In this document: positions 1 to 8,196 of the stretch, piece by piece
How the letters are laid out: every line of letters starts with the position of its first letter
Numbering within the stretch: position 1 is the stretch's first letter
Origin: VMCP01 sp964645755
GTDB lineage: Bacteria > Bacteroidota > Bacteroidia > NS11-12g > UBA955
Length of the DNA: 64,000 nucleotides
Reading direction: 5' to 3'
NCBI GenBank assembly: GCA_964645755.1
Contig: CAZYBT010000002.1
Span: 17,081 to 81,080, forward strand
The notes under the pieces: model-generated
Database searches by the model: none
What the model saw: only the letters and a program-made list of their open reading frames with translations
Told to the model about the DNA's origin: nothing
Position numbers and translations under genes: made by a program

Positions 1-284
1 TTCCTTATGCGGTTTTAGAGGGACAAAATTATCAGATTACTTCTATTTCGGAAAAACCTACATATACATACTTTGCAAACGCCGGATTTTATCTCTTCAA
101 CGCAGATTTAATCGAAAGAATTCCCAAAAATGAATTCTACAATGCAACCGATTTTGTTGAAGATTTGATTCAGCACAAATTACCAGTTTCTAGTTTTCCA
201 ATTCATGGATATTGGAGCGATATTGGATCAATAGACGACTACAAAAAATCAAATGAAGATTTTCCTAATTTAAATTTCTTTTGA
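1..284 (+). CDS. Sugar-phosphate nucleotidyltransferase, C-terminal fragment
   Basis: The N-terminus lies outside the window. The frame opens at base 3 and ends at the TGA at 282-284. About 93 residues are visible. They include a stretch reading roughly FANAGFYLFN, then DFVEDLI, then HGYWSDIGSIDDY near the end. That is the usual C-terminal pattern of the NTP_transferase family (mannose-1-phosphate guanylyltransferase, glucose-1-phosphate thymidylyltransferase and relatives), where WxDIG(T/S)xxDY closes the substrate pocket. The stop overlaps the ATG of the following CMP-sugar synthetase, so the two are probably translationally coupled. In legionaminic acid loci a PtmE-type glucosamine-1-phosphate guanylyltransferase sits near legF and legB. 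This fragment could be that enzyme, but the specificity-determining part is missing, so the sugar is inferred from context only. Confidence 0.75.
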   Translation, partial: PYAVLEGQNYQITSISEKPTYTYFANAGFYLFNADLIERIPKNEFYNATDFVEDLIQHKLPVSSFPIHGYWSDIGSIDDYKKSNEDFPNLNFF

Positions 285-967
285 TGAAGATATTGTGCAT
301 CATACCGGCGAGAAGAGATTCTAAGGGAATCCCAGGAAAGAACTGGAAGTTGCTGAATAACAAGCCCCTGATTTCTTATTCCATAGAAGTTGCTCAAAAT
401 TGCACCGAAATCGATACCATTTGTGTCACAACTAATTCTGAGGATGTGATTCAAATTGCGGAAAAAATGGGCCTTAAAATTCCATTCACAAGACCAGAAT
501 CTCTTTCATTGGATACAACTCCGTCGTACGATGTTTTGTTACATGCTATCGATTATTATGAAAACCAAAATCAGCATTTTGATGCAATTTTACTGCTTCA
601 ACCTACCTCTCCATTTCGTGAAGCACAATTTTTAACCGAAGCCATTGCATTGTTTACCAAGACCAACTGTGATATGGTGGTGAGTGTCAATGAAACGTCT
701 TTCAATCCATATTACAATCTTTACAATGAAACCAATGGATTTATCCATAGAAGCATCAAAAGTAATTTTACCAGACGCCAAGATTGCCCAACAACCTATT
801 TAGTCAATGGTTCAATTTACGTCATTTCCGTTTCATCTTTAAAAAAGCAACAACTTCATGAAATGGAAAAAGTTGTAAAATATGTTATGCCAGAAGCATA
901 CAGCATTGACTTAGATACATTGTCGGACTGGAAAAAAGCCGAGGAATATTTAAATTCAAAACCATGA
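284..967 (+). CDS. legF: CMP-N-acetylneuraminate/legionaminate cytidylyltransferase
   Basis: This is a 227-residue member of the acylneuraminate cytidylyltransferase family, which activates nonulosonic acids (sialic, legionaminic or pseudaminic) with CTP to give CMP-sugars. The N-terminal IPARRDSKGIPGKNWK matches the family's CTP-binding loop. Further on are the conserved LLQPTSPFR (about residues 103-111) and, late in the protein, a segment ending in IDLDTLSDW, where the two Asp residues bind the metal. I chose the ATG at 284 over the in-frame TTG at 281 because the ATG overlaps the stop of the upstream gene. The last bases overlap the next gene, which starts at 964. The presence of a LegB-type dehydratase two genes downstream makes legionaminic acid a better guess than sialic acid, but substrate choice cannot be read from the sequence alone. 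Confidence 0.85.
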   Translation: MKILCIIPARRDSKGIPGKNWKLLNNKPLISYSIEVAQNCTEIDTICVTTNSEDVIQIAEKMGLKIPFTRPESLSLDTTPSYDVLLHAIDYYENQNQHFDAILLLQPTSPFREAQFLTEAIALFTKTNCDMVVSVNETSFNPYYNLYNETNGFIHRSIKSNFTRRQDCPTTYLVNGSIYVISVSSLKKQQLHEMEKVVKYVMPEAYSIDLDTLSDWKKAEEYLNSKP

Positions 968-1848
968 AATTGTTGCAAACATTCATTTCCCTCGCTAAAA
1001 TTCTGATTAGAAGTAAATTCAATCTTCATCAACATGAAATTGCGGACAATGAACTTGTGATCATTGGCAACGGACCAAGCGCTCAAGATTTTTTAAAAAA
1101 TCCAAAATTCCATCAGTCTAGCTGTCCCAAAATGTGTGTCAATATGTTCGCATCAACCGAGTATTTCAACTTGGTAAAACCCAAATATTATCTTGTTTCA
1201 GACCACGCATTTTTAGATTTTTCAAAAGAGACTTTTAATGATGCAAAAAATCTGCCCAGACTTTTACATCAACCAGATTTCCTACAAATTCAGGAACTCA
1301 TCAATCAAGCATGGAACGCAATCTTCGCGGCAAATTGGGATATCATCATTTTTGTACCTCAAATTTATCAACATACATTTATTGTAAAAACAGCAATAGC
1401 GCGAGGAATTAAAATTCAATTTTATAATTATACGGTAGTCGCAGGTTATGAGGGATTTGAAAATTTTATTTATCGCAAAAAACTAGGAAGTCCTCAAAGC
1501 CAAAATGTAATCAATGCCTGTATTTTTCAGGCTATCAATGCAAATTTCAAAGAAATATTTTTAATCGGTGTCGATAATAATTTCCATTTGAACATGATTG
1601 TCGACGAAAACAATGAGCTTCAACATGTAGATGACCATTTCTACAAGGTATCAAAAAAGGTGACTCCGCAGAAACATGCCAATGGAACATCGGTAAAAAT
1701 GCATGAATTTTTCTTGAGTTTACACAAAGCTTTTTATGCCCATCACAGGCTTCAAAAATACGCTAAACATAGAGATGTGATCATATATAACTCAACCAAA
1801 GGCAGTTTCATTGATGCATATCCAAGAAAAGAAATTGACATCAATTAA
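964..1848 (+). CDS. GT42/DUF115-like putative glycosyltransferase
   Basis: This 294-residue protein begins with a hydrophobic helix, then LVIIGNGPSAQDFL, a nucleotide-binding-type loop seen at the start of Campylobacter Cst-type (GT42) sialyltransferases and in DUF115/MptE-like proteins. A second conserved-looking segment, EIFLIGVDNNF, resembles the GT42 strand (IYLxGIDFY), and the C-terminal NSTKGSFIDAYPR resembles the closing motif of DUF115 proteins. Its start overlaps the end of legF by 4 nt, so it belongs to the nonulosonate operon. A role in transferring a CMP-activated nonulosonic acid to a glycan is a reasonable inference but rests on short motifs and context. It could instead be another enzyme of polysaccharide assembly. 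Confidence 0.6.
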   Translation: MKLLQTFISLAKILIRSKFNLHQHEIADNELVIIGNGPSAQDFLKNPKFHQSSCPKMCVNMFASTEYFNLVKPKYYLVSDHAFLDFSKETFNDAKNLPRLLHQPDFLQIQELINQAWNAIFAANWDIIIFVPQIYQHTFIVKTAIARGIKIQFYNYTVVAGYEGFENFIYRKKLGSPQSQNVINACIFQAINANFKEIFLIGVDNNFHLNMIVDENNELQHVDDHFYKVSKKVTPQKHANGTSVKMHEFFLSLHKAFYAHHRLQKYAKHRDVIIYNSTKGSFIDAYPRKEIDIN

Positions 1849-1849
1849 T

Positions 1850-1857
1850 TACTTTTG
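1850..1857 (+). promoter_or_regulatory. -7 box TACTTTTG for legB
   Basis: This is an exact TAnnTTTG Bacteroidota -7 box in the 20-nt gap between the preceding stop and the legB ATG at 1869. There are 11 nt between box and ATG, so transcription would start only a few bases before the start codon. Confidence 0.5.
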
Positions 1858-1868
1858 CAAACTGTAAC

Positions 1869-2867
1869 ATGAACATTCAAGGAAAAAAAGTACTCATTAC
1901 CGGTGCCGATGGCTTTATTGGCAGTCATCTAACAGAAGCTTTGGTTGCCAGAGGTGCAAAAGTAAAAGCATTTGTTTATTACAATTCCTTTAATTCATGG
2001 GGGTGGCTCGATACATTACCGAAACAAATTTTAAATGAAATTGAAATTTTTTCGGGGGATGTGAGGGACCCAAACGGCGTTTACACTGCCATGGAAGGCT
2101 GTGAAGTTGTTTTCCACCTTGCAGCATTAATTGCAATTCCTTACAGCTACCATTCCCCTGATAGCTATATCGATACAAACGTAAAAGGCACACTGAACAT
2201 TGTTCAAGCTGCCAAACGTTTGAATATTGAACGTGTTCTTGTTACCTCTACTTCAGAAGTATATGGAACAGCACAATTTGTTCCCATTACAGAAATCCAT
2301 CCGAAACAAGGACAATCTCCTTACTCTGCTTCAAAAATTGGAGCTGATGCAATTGCCGACAGTTTTTTCAGAAGTTTCGAAACACCAATCACCTTGGTAA
2401 GACCATTCAATACTTACGGACCTAGACAATCTGCAAGAGCCGTTATCCCTACAATTATCTCTCAATTGGCAAACGGCGTTGAGGAAATTAAACTTGGCGA
2501 CACCACTCCAACCAGAGATTTGGTTTTTGTGAAAGACACAGCTGAAGGTTTCATTAAAATTGCAGAAACAGAATCACTAATTGGGCATGAAATTAACATT
2601 GCTACGGAAAATGAAATTTCAGTGGGCGATTTGGCGCAGCATCTAATTCAGCAAATGAATCCAAATGCAAAAATTGTGCAAGAAAGCGACAGATTAAGAC
2701 CTAAGAATAGCGAAGTATTCAGGCTGTTGGGCTCAAAACAAAAATTGGTTGAGCACACCAATTGGTTTCCACAAACAAAAATTGAAGATGGATTGGCAAC
2801 AACCATCGAATGGTTCAAAAATCCTGATAACTTACGTCAATACAAACACGATATTTATAACGTGTAA
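1869..2867 (+). CDS. legB: NAD-dependent 4,6-dehydratase LegB
   Basis: A 332-residue extended short-chain dehydrogenase. The Rossmann glycine motif ITGADGFIGSH sits near residue 10, and the catalytic YSASK (Tyr-x-x-x-Lys) appears around residue 153. The segment YNSFNSWGWLD near residue 40 is characteristic of the LegB group, which converts nucleotide-activated N-acetylglucosamine to the 4-keto-6-deoxy sugar at the start of legionaminic acid biosynthesis. Length is normal for the family. It follows legF and the GT42-like gene on the same strand, with a likely promoter of its own in the 20-nt gap. The other legionaminic genes (aminotransferase, acetyltransferase, hydrolysing epimerase, synthase) are not in the window and may lie to the left. 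Confidence 0.88.
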   Translation: MNIQGKKVLITGADGFIGSHLTEALVARGAKVKAFVYYNSFNSWGWLDTLPKQILNEIEIFSGDVRDPNGVYTAMEGCEVVFHLAALIAIPYSYHSPDSYIDTNVKGTLNIVQAAKRLNIERVLVTSTSEVYGTAQFVPITEIHPKQGQSPYSASKIGADAIADSFFRSFETPITLVRPFNTYGPRQSARAVIPTIISQLANGVEEIKLGDTTPTRDLVFVKDTAEGFIKIAETESLIGHEINIATENEISVGDLAQHLIQQMNPNAKIVQESDRLRPKNSEVFRLLGSKQKLVEHTNWFPQTKIEDGLATTIEWFKNPDNLRQYKHDIYNV

Positions 2868-2872
2868 TAGAT

Positions 2873-4369
2873 TTATTTTTGCGAAAATCGCAAAAGTTTC
2901 TGAATCATACTTTTTACATCTTCACTCAAATTGAATCGGTAAATACTCCAAATTGCGAGACTCATAATCATCGCAGTTTTCAGTCCCCCAAAAACAATAT
3001 GGTTCATATTCCAGATGTTCTGTAAATAATAGTTGAGTATGAAAAATAGTCCGAATACAAGTGTCGCAAAAACAATTTTCCAAGTCATGGGGTTCATTTT
3101 ATAAATAGACCAAATGAGAATGGCAATAACAATACCTGAAACAAGCCAAGTAGTTGCAGTGGCAATAGCGGCACCTTCTATACCCCATTTGGGAATTGCA
3201 ATTTGATTGAGATAAATTCCAAGAAATACCGCCGTAAAATTCACTATCAAACTCAAATAATACCTTTTAGAGAAAGTTAACATGGCTGAAGAATTTCCTT
3301 GGAGGAGCGTAAAAAGTTTACCAATACCCAAAAAAAGAACCGCAAACTTGGCATCGATATATTTTGATCCATTTGGCATTAATTCAAAAAACAAGTCAAT
3401 GTTAATCCAAATGCAAAGTAGTGCCAAACAACCTAAAATAAATTGATTCAAACTTGTTTTCTTGTACAATCTTTCCACTTCTAAATTGTTTTTTTGATGA
3501 ATGGCTTCGGCTAATTTAGGATTTGAAATTTGCAAAATACTGCGGGTTGGGATCTCAATTAAAACAGACATCATCAGAGCTATTCTGTACACACCGGCAT
3601 TGTCAAATGTACTCATTGCACTAATCATAACAATATCAATTCTTTGAACCAAAAGATTAGCCAATGAGGTCAAAAACAAATAACCTGTATATTGTCCAAA
3701 TTCTGATTTAAGATTTGGCTGACTTTTCACAAATTCAAAATCTGGTTTAAACGAGATGTGGGTATTTTTCAAAATATACAACAAATTCAAACCAGCCGTG
3801 ATTCCGTAAATTAAGGGTATAAAATAAATGACTACACTGAAATGATACAGGTGAAGATAGTAAAGATAGCCAGTTAGTCCCAAAAACAATCGAACTACAT
3901 TTTCTCTCAAAAATGATGCGAAGATGATATTCCCTATAGAAGCTGAGAACACTTCAAATACATTATTAAAAACAAAGAAAAAGACAAACGGAATGATCCA
4001 ATAATAGAAAGGTTGAAACTCTGCTGAATTCTTTCCAAAATAACTCATGACTTGGGGCTGAAAAAACAATAGAGCAATTGCTATGATTAGGAAACCCGTG
4101 AAAGGAATCATCAACAGCCAAAATCCAACTCCATTGTGACCGTTTGTATTTTTAAAACGAGGAAAAAATTTCCAAATAGAATATCCAGTACCAAGTTGGG
4201 CCACTCCTGCAAGAAGAGCACCTATTTCGATAAAAAGACCGATAATCCCGTTTTCAGACTTTGTAAAAACCAGTGGAAACAGATAAAAAGTGGTGAATAA
4301 TCCAACCAAACTACCTGAATAATTTACAATAGAGGCCCAAAAGCTTTGACGTGCAATTTGTCCAGACAT
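2873..4369 (-). CDS. Wzx-like polysaccharide flippase
   Basis: This 498-residue, strongly hydrophobic protein has about 12-14 predicted membrane spans and belongs to the polysaccharide biosynthesis/MATE-like (MOP) superfamily. The N-terminal QSFWASIVNYSGSLVGLFTTFYLFP resembles the first helix of O-antigen flippases. Such proteins move undecaprenyl-linked oligosaccharides across the inner membrane. It is convergent with legB, their stops only 5 nt apart. Its own promoter box lies just upstream of the ATG at 4369. Placement next to nonulosonate genes fits export of an oligosaccharide carrying that sugar, though the link is contextual. Confidence 0.8.
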   Translation of the reverse strand: MSGQIARQSFWASIVNYSGSLVGLFTTFYLFPLVFTKSENGIIGLFIEIGALLAGVAQLGTGYSIWKFFPRFKNTNGHNGVGFWLLMIPFTGFLIIAIALLFFQPQVMSYFGKNSAEFQPFYYWIIPFVFFFVFNNVFEVFSASIGNIIFASFLRENVVRLFLGLTGYLYYLHLYHFSVVIYFIPLIYGITAGLNLLYILKNTHISFKPDFEFVKSQPNLKSEFGQYTGYLFLTSLANLLVQRIDIVMISAMSTFDNAGVYRIALMMSVLIEIPTRSILQISNPKLAEAIHQKNNLEVERLYKKTSLNQFILGCLALLCIWINIDLFFELMPNGSKYIDAKFAVLFLGIGKLFTLLQGNSSAMLTFSKRYYLSLIVNFTAVFLGIYLNQIAIPKWGIEGAAIATATTWLVSGIVIAILIWSIYKMNPMTWKIVFATLVFGLFFILNYYLQNIWNMNHIVFGGLKTAMIMSLAIWSIYRFNLSEDVKSMIQKLLRFSQK

Positions 4370-4376
4370 GTGCTTG

Positions 4377-4384
4377 CAAAGGTA
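4377..4384 (-). promoter_or_regulatory. -7 box TACCTTTG for the flippase gene
   Basis: An exact TAnnTTTG box read on the minus strand, with 7 nt between it and the ATG at 4369. The transcript would be leaderless or nearly so. Confidence 0.5.
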
Positions 4385-4511
4385 TAGGGTAAAAACAAAA
4401 TTTATATAGTTGTGGTAAAAAAGATTGAATTGCGCATTTTTTTATTGAAATAAGTTGTTTTTGAGACGAAAAACGCATTAATTCGTAAAAATTTATTTAA
4501 TAACAAACAAC

Positions 4512-5435
4512 ATGAAAAAATTATTTTTAATGGCGTTACTTTCTGCAAGTGTTGTGGGAATGATGCAAAGTTGCGGATCCGACACTCCTGCAGGAGGCGG
4601 TACAGCGGCTTTAACGGTAACTGAAACTCAACGCTCATTGTTGATTTACAACACTGCTACATGGTGTGGACCTTGTGGAGCTTATGGCAGCCCTGAATAT
4701 AAAGGCGCATTATCTACAAGAGACGTAAATAGCCTTGTTTGCATTGATTTACATTCTTCAGGATCATCTTATTTGGTTCCTACTTTTGTAAAAAATGACA
4801 CTTTGTTCATTGCAAACTTCGTACAAGCTTTGTATGCACAAACCAAACCAAACGGATACATCCCTCATTTTTACATGAGCAACTCTTTCTTGGGTAACAC
4901 TGGTACAACTGCAGCTACTATGACTGCTTTTGCAGATGATTACAACAAAACTAAACCAGAGATTGGTGTTGGTGCAAATGCATCTTTGAGCGGTAACAAA
5001 ATCACTGTTAACTACAAAATGCAAGCTTTCAACCCTGAAGCAGGTGCTAAATACTACACCTCTGTAGTGATTGTTGAAAAAGAAGTTGGTTGCTACCAAG
5101 CTGGTGCTTCTGGAACATTTGCAACTCACAAAAACATTGTGCGTGCATCTGCCCACAAGAGCAGCAATGGTAACCAAATTGCTTTCAGCGAAACTGCAAT
5201 CATGGACAACCCTGCGAAGGGTGCAATTGTAGACAAAACTGCTACTTTTGATTATGTTGCAACTCCTGACAAATTGGTAACCCAAATCAACACAGCTACT
5301 CAAAGTGCATCTGGCTTTGATTTCGGTTGGTGGAAATTAAACAAATCAAACACAGGCGTAGCCGTGATTGTATGGAAAATTATTTCTCCAACAGAAATGT
5401 TCTATGTGAACACTGTATGGGCTGACGTTAAATAA
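4512..5435 (+). CDS. Omp28-like lipoprotein with thioredoxin CGPC motif
   Basis: A 307-residue secreted protein. Residues 1-20 form a signal peptide ending in a lipobox-like QSC, with Cys21 as the probable lipidated residue, followed by a short Gly/Thr linker. A thioredoxin-like motif, ATWCGPCG, places a CxxC pair at Cys52/Cys55. The rest resembles the Omp28-related family of Bacteroidota outer-membrane-associated lipoproteins, whose role is unknown. The CGPC pair suggests thiol-disulfide activity outside the cytoplasm, which is inference. The gene stands alone between the divergent flippase gene and the terminator at 5468-5488. The start is clear: ATG followed by a standard signal peptide. 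Confidence 0.75.
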   Translation: MKKLFLMALLSASVVGMMQSCGSDTPAGGGTAALTVTETQRSLLIYNTATWCGPCGAYGSPEYKGALSTRDVNSLVCIDLHSSGSSYLVPTFVKNDTLFIANFVQALYAQTKPNGYIPHFYMSNSFLGNTGTTAATMTAFADDYNKTKPEIGVGANASLSGNKITVNYKMQAFNPEAGAKYYTSVVIVEKEVGCYQAGASGTFATHKNIVRASAHKSSNGNQIAFSETAIMDNPAKGAIVDKTATFDYVATPDKLVTQINTATQSASGFDFGWWKLNKSNTGVAVIVWKIISPTEMFYVNTVWADVK

Positions 5436-5467
5436 TACAAAATAAATTTCACTCTACTTACACAAAA

Positions 5468-5488
5468 AGAGAGGCCATTGGCCTCTCT
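5468..5488. terminator. Bidirectional intrinsic terminator
   Basis: A perfect 9-bp stem (AGAGAGGCC / GGCCTCTCT) with a 3-nt loop, flanked by A5 on the left and T5 on the right. It serves the convergent Omp28-like gene and the crotonase gene. Confidence 0.85.
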
Positions 5489-5512
5489 TTTTGTTTTATC
5501 AATTGGTTATCT

Positions 5513-6292
5513 TTATTTGTTTTTAAATTCTGGCTTACGTTTTTCAACAAATGCCGCCATCCCCTCTTTTTGATCTTCTGTTGCAAACAACATATAAAAA
5601 TTTTTCCTTTCAAAAAATAAACCTTCTTGCAATCCTGTATCAAAGGCTTTTAAAACACTTTCTTTGGCCATTTGAACTGCAATTGGGGATTTTTCAGCAA
5701 TTTTTTGTCCTAATTTAATGGCTTCATCCAAATATAACTGCACTGGCACTACCTTATTTATTAAGCCAGCTTCTCGAGCTTCATCTGCTGAAATAAAATT
5801 ACCCGTAAGCACCATTTCCATCGCTCTTGCCTTACCGACTGCTCTTGTTAATCGCTGCGTTCCACCAGCTCCTGGCATAACACCAATATTTATTTCCGGC
5901 TGTCCGAATTGTGCAGTTTCACTGGCTACAATCATATCGCATAACATACACAGCTCGCAACCACCACCGAGCGCAAAACCGCTCACCGCAGCAATGATAG
6001 GCTTTTTAGTTTTACGAATACTGTCCCAAGTGCTAAACTGATCAATCTTGAGCATATCTATTGCAGATCGACCCGCCATTTGTTTAATATCGGCACCAGC
6101 TGCGAAGGCTCTCTCATTTCCCGTAATTACAATTGCTCGAACCGAATCATTCTCATCTAATTGCAACAATGCCTCTTTTATTTCGCCCATTAACTGCAAA
6201 TTCAGGGCATTTAGTTCTTTCGGTCTATTCAACTGAATAAGGGCTACATAGGGCGCCACTTGCTCATTCACCAATATATATTCAAAATTCAT
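5513..6292 (-). CDS. Enoyl-CoA hydratase (crotonase family)
   Basis: A crotonase-fold protein of 259-260 residues. The oxyanion-hole segments are visible as AFAAGADIKQM (about 63-73) and SGFALGGGCEL (about 104-114). Both glutamates expected of a true hydratase are present, in GGGCE and in the later PEINIGVMPGAGG. The protein ends EKRKPEFKNK, as many enoyl-CoA hydratases do. It would hydrate trans-2-enoyl-CoA in fatty-acid or amino-acid breakdown. Two ATGs are adjacent (6295 and 6292). I prefer 6292 because a TAACTTCG promoter-like box ends at 6297 and leaves a spacing like that of other genes here. It appears monocistronic, and the exact acyl-CoA substrate is unknown. Confidence 0.88.
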   Translation of the reverse strand: MNFEYILVNEQVAPYVALIQLNRPKELNALNLQLMGEIKEALLQLDENDSVRAIVITGNERAFAAGADIKQMAGRSAIDMLKIDQFSTWDSIRKTKKPIIAAVSGFALGGGCELCMLCDMIVASETAQFGQPEINIGVMPGAGGTQRLTRAVGKARAMEMVLTGNFISADEAREAGLINKVVPVQLYLDEAIKLGQKIAEKSPIAVQMAKESVLKAFDTGLQEGLFFERKNFYMLFATEDQKEGMAAFVEKRKPEFKNK

Positions 6293-6296
6293 CATG

Positions 6297-6304
6297 CGAA
6301 GTTA
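6297..6304 (-). promoter_or_regulatory. -7-like box TAACTTCG for the crotonase gene
   Basis: One mismatch from TAnnTTTG. It lies 4 nt from the ATG at 6292, the same close spacing seen for exact boxes elsewhere in the window. Confidence 0.35.
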
Positions 6305-6312
6305 ATTTAAAA

Positions 6313-6915
6313 TCACGATTCAATAGCCTTTGTAACGGCCCAATTATTCCAAATAAAAAGACACAACTTACCAATCAACAATCCCAATATGGCACCAAAA
6401 AAAACGTCGGCAGGCCAATGTACACCATTGTAAACTCTCGAATAAGCCACAAGTCCAGAGATGAAAAACGCAAAAAATTGCCACTTCCTGTTTGGAACCA
6501 ATCTTTTCTTTGATTGATCATATACCGAAAAAATCATCAAAGCCAACAGAGGGTATACAGCAAATGTATTTGCTGCATGAGAACTCACAAAGCCATACTT
6601 ACTTCCTGGCATTCCATCGGGTAACCGAGGAGATAGTTCTGTATAATGTGCAGGGCGGGTTCTTTTGAAAACGGGCTTAAACACTTTGCTGCTGATGCTA
6701 TCAGCCAACCCAAAAGCAATCAAACAAATCAATACTGGCATCCAAAATTTCGATTTATAAATATGAAACATCTTGAATACTGCAAAAATATAAATTGGAA
6801 TAAACATCCACTTTGAACTCAGGAATTTCATGATTGGATCTAACCAATTTGCCGACCAAGACTGATTCACTAAATTAAAAAGTTGATGATCGAGTTGTGT
6901 AAAATATTGAATCAT
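6313..6915 (-). CDS. PAP2-family membrane phosphatase
   Basis: A 200-residue integral membrane protein of the type 2 phosphatidic acid phosphatase family. The three family motifs are present: KPVFKRTRP (K-x6-RP form), SSHAANTF (equivalent of PSGH, with Ser in place of Pro-Ser-Gly spacing), and SRVYNGVHWPADV (SR-x5-H-x3-D). Several hydrophobic helices surround them. Such enzymes dephosphorylate phosphatidate, phosphatidylglycerol phosphate or undecaprenyl pyrophosphate at the periplasmic face. The ATG overlaps the stop of the upstream methyltransferase gene by 4 nt, so the two are cotranscribed and translationally coupled. Which lipid phosphate it uses cannot be told from sequence. Confidence 0.85.
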   Translation of the reverse strand: MIQYFTQLDHQLFNLVNQSWSANWLDPIMKFLSSKWMFIPIYIFAVFKMFHIYKSKFWMPVLICLIAFGLADSISSKVFKPVFKRTRPAHYTELSPRLPDGMPGSKYGFVSSHAANTFAVYPLLALMIFSVYDQSKKRLVPNRKWQFFAFFISGLVAYSRVYNGVHWPADVFFGAILGLLIGKLCLFIWNNWAVTKAIES

Positions 6916-7652
6916 AATTTGCGGGAATTTAAAATAATTCTGGGAGAATTTTTTGCAGAAAATGCGTCGAGACTATAATTACCCCAAATCTGCTCCACCG
7001 AAAATCCTGCCTGAGTATGCAATTCTGTCAATTCCTCTGTTGAATAAATTTTTACTTTTTCATAAAAAGTTTCTGAGTAATCTTGATCCAATACATTGAT
7101 TTGCTTGATAATATACCCATTTTCAACATATTTTTCTATTTCAAACTGAACAGTGTCAATAGTTTTAACCTCTGAAATGGGAAAATTTCGGGTAAAAAAA
7201 TCGGCATGGATGTAATCTTGAATAAAACTTCCTCCGTCTTTCAAAGCGTTTGCAATGTTATTCAACGACGATTTGTCATCTGCGGCATCTTCAAAATAGC
7301 CAAAACTCGTAAATAAATTAAAAACCGCATCAAAGTTGGACTCTGGGAATGGTACACGAATATCGTGAACATCAAACGATGTGTGCTGATTTCCAAGCAA
7401 ACGGGCTTCTTTTATGCTATTTTGACTCAAATCCATCCCCCAAACAGACAAGCCATAATTTGATAATTCAATGCTATGTCTCCCTTTGCCACAACAAATA
7501 TCGGCAACCCTCATTCCAGGCTCCAATCCCAATTTTTGAATCAAATTTCCAATAAATAGATTTGCTTCTACGTTATCTCTATGTTTGTAGAGTATATGGT
7601 AATATTGGGTGTTGAACCACGATTCAAACCAATTATCTTTTACCTTCATCAT
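6912..7652 (-). CDS. Class I SAM-dependent methyltransferase
   Basis: A protein of about 245 residues with the SAM-binding motif I VADICCGKGRHSIEL near residues 49-63, a motif II-like acidic turn (GMDLSQ), and a post-I region DAVFNLFTSFGYF. This fits the Methyltransf_25/UbiE-like class. Its substrate is not identifiable. Tandem ATGs at 7652 and 7649 are both possible. A TAACTTTG box ends 7 nt upstream of the first. It is the first gene of a two-gene unit with the PAP2 phosphatase, so a lipid-linked substrate is possible but speculative. Confidence 0.8.
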   Translation of the reverse strand: MMKVKDNWFESWFNTQYYHILYKHRDNVEANLFIGNLIQKLGLEPGMRVADICCGKGRHSIELSNYGLSVWGMDLSQNSIKEARLLGNQHTSFDVHDIRVPFPESNFDAVFNLFTSFGYFEDAADDKSSLNNIANALKDGGSFIQDYIHADFFTRNFPISEVKTIDTVQFEIEKYVENGYIIKQINVLDQDYSETFYEKVKIYSTEELTELHTQAGFSVEQIWGNYSLDAFSAKNSPRIILNSRKL

Positions 7653-7659
7653 TATTTTT

Positions 7660-7667
7660 CAAAGTTA
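7660..7667 (-). promoter_or_regulatory. -7 box TAACTTTG for methyltransferase-PAP2
   Basis: An exact TAnnTTTG box on the minus strand, 7 nt from the ATG at 7652 (10 nt from the alternative ATG at 7649). Confidence 0.5.
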
Positions 7668-7707
7668 TTGTAACCAAACTAATATTCATCCGTCTTAATC
7701 AAAGAAA

Positions 7708-8196
7708 ATGACCATTGACGAGTACAACCAAATTGTATATGCTCAGAGTGATGCCTTGTATCGGTTTGCTTTGAAAAATATCAAGGTGGTTGAGGATGCT
7801 CAAGAAATTGTGCAAATTGCATTTGAAAAACTCTGGATAAACAAAGACAAAGTAGAGCCAACCAAATATAAAGCGTATTTGTTCAGAATAGCTTACAACT
7901 CAATGATCGATATCATCAGAAAACAAAAAAAAGAAGTGGATATGGAAACTGTTAAAACAACTGATAGTCCTGCTCAATATCACGAATACAAAGGATTAAA
8001 AAGAATTCTCGAATCTGCGTTTGAAGAAATTTCTGAGATTCAACGAACAGTGATTATGTTGAGAGATTATGAGGGATATAGCTACAGTGAAATTGGTGAA
8101 ATAACAGGGTTAAATGAAAGTCAAGTCAAAATTACGATATTTCGAGGTCGACAAGCATTACAAAAAATATTGGGAAAATTGGAGGATTATCTATGA
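7708..8196 (+). CDS. ECF-type RNA polymerase sigma factor
   Basis: A 162-residue sigma-70 family protein of ECF size. Region 2 covers about residues 10-75 (QSDALYRFALKNIKVVEDAQEIVQIAFEKLW, here interrupted only for description), and region 4 covers about 105-155, with the helix-turn-helix segment YSYSEIGEITGLNESQVKI. It should direct RNA polymerase to a small regulon. The stop overlaps the start of the next gene (8193), a membrane protein with anti-sigma architecture, so an ECF/anti-sigma pair is likely. No promoter box of the usual kind is evident immediately upstream. Confidence 0.9.
   Translation: MTIDEYNQIVYAQSDALYRFALKNIKVVEDAQEIVQIAFEKLWINKDKVEPTKYKAYLFRIAYNSMIDIIRKQKKEVDMETVKTTDSPAQYHEYKGLKRILESAFEEISEIQRTVIMLRDYEGYSYSEIGEITGLNESQVKITIFRGRQALQKILGKLEDYL

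Noticed and set aside
4764..5303. Minus-strand open frame of 179 codons inside the Omp28-like gene
   Set aside because: It lies entirely antisense to a well-supported gene, and its Cys/Ser/Val-rich composition looks like a mirror of the coding strand. No signal, motif or promoter supports it.
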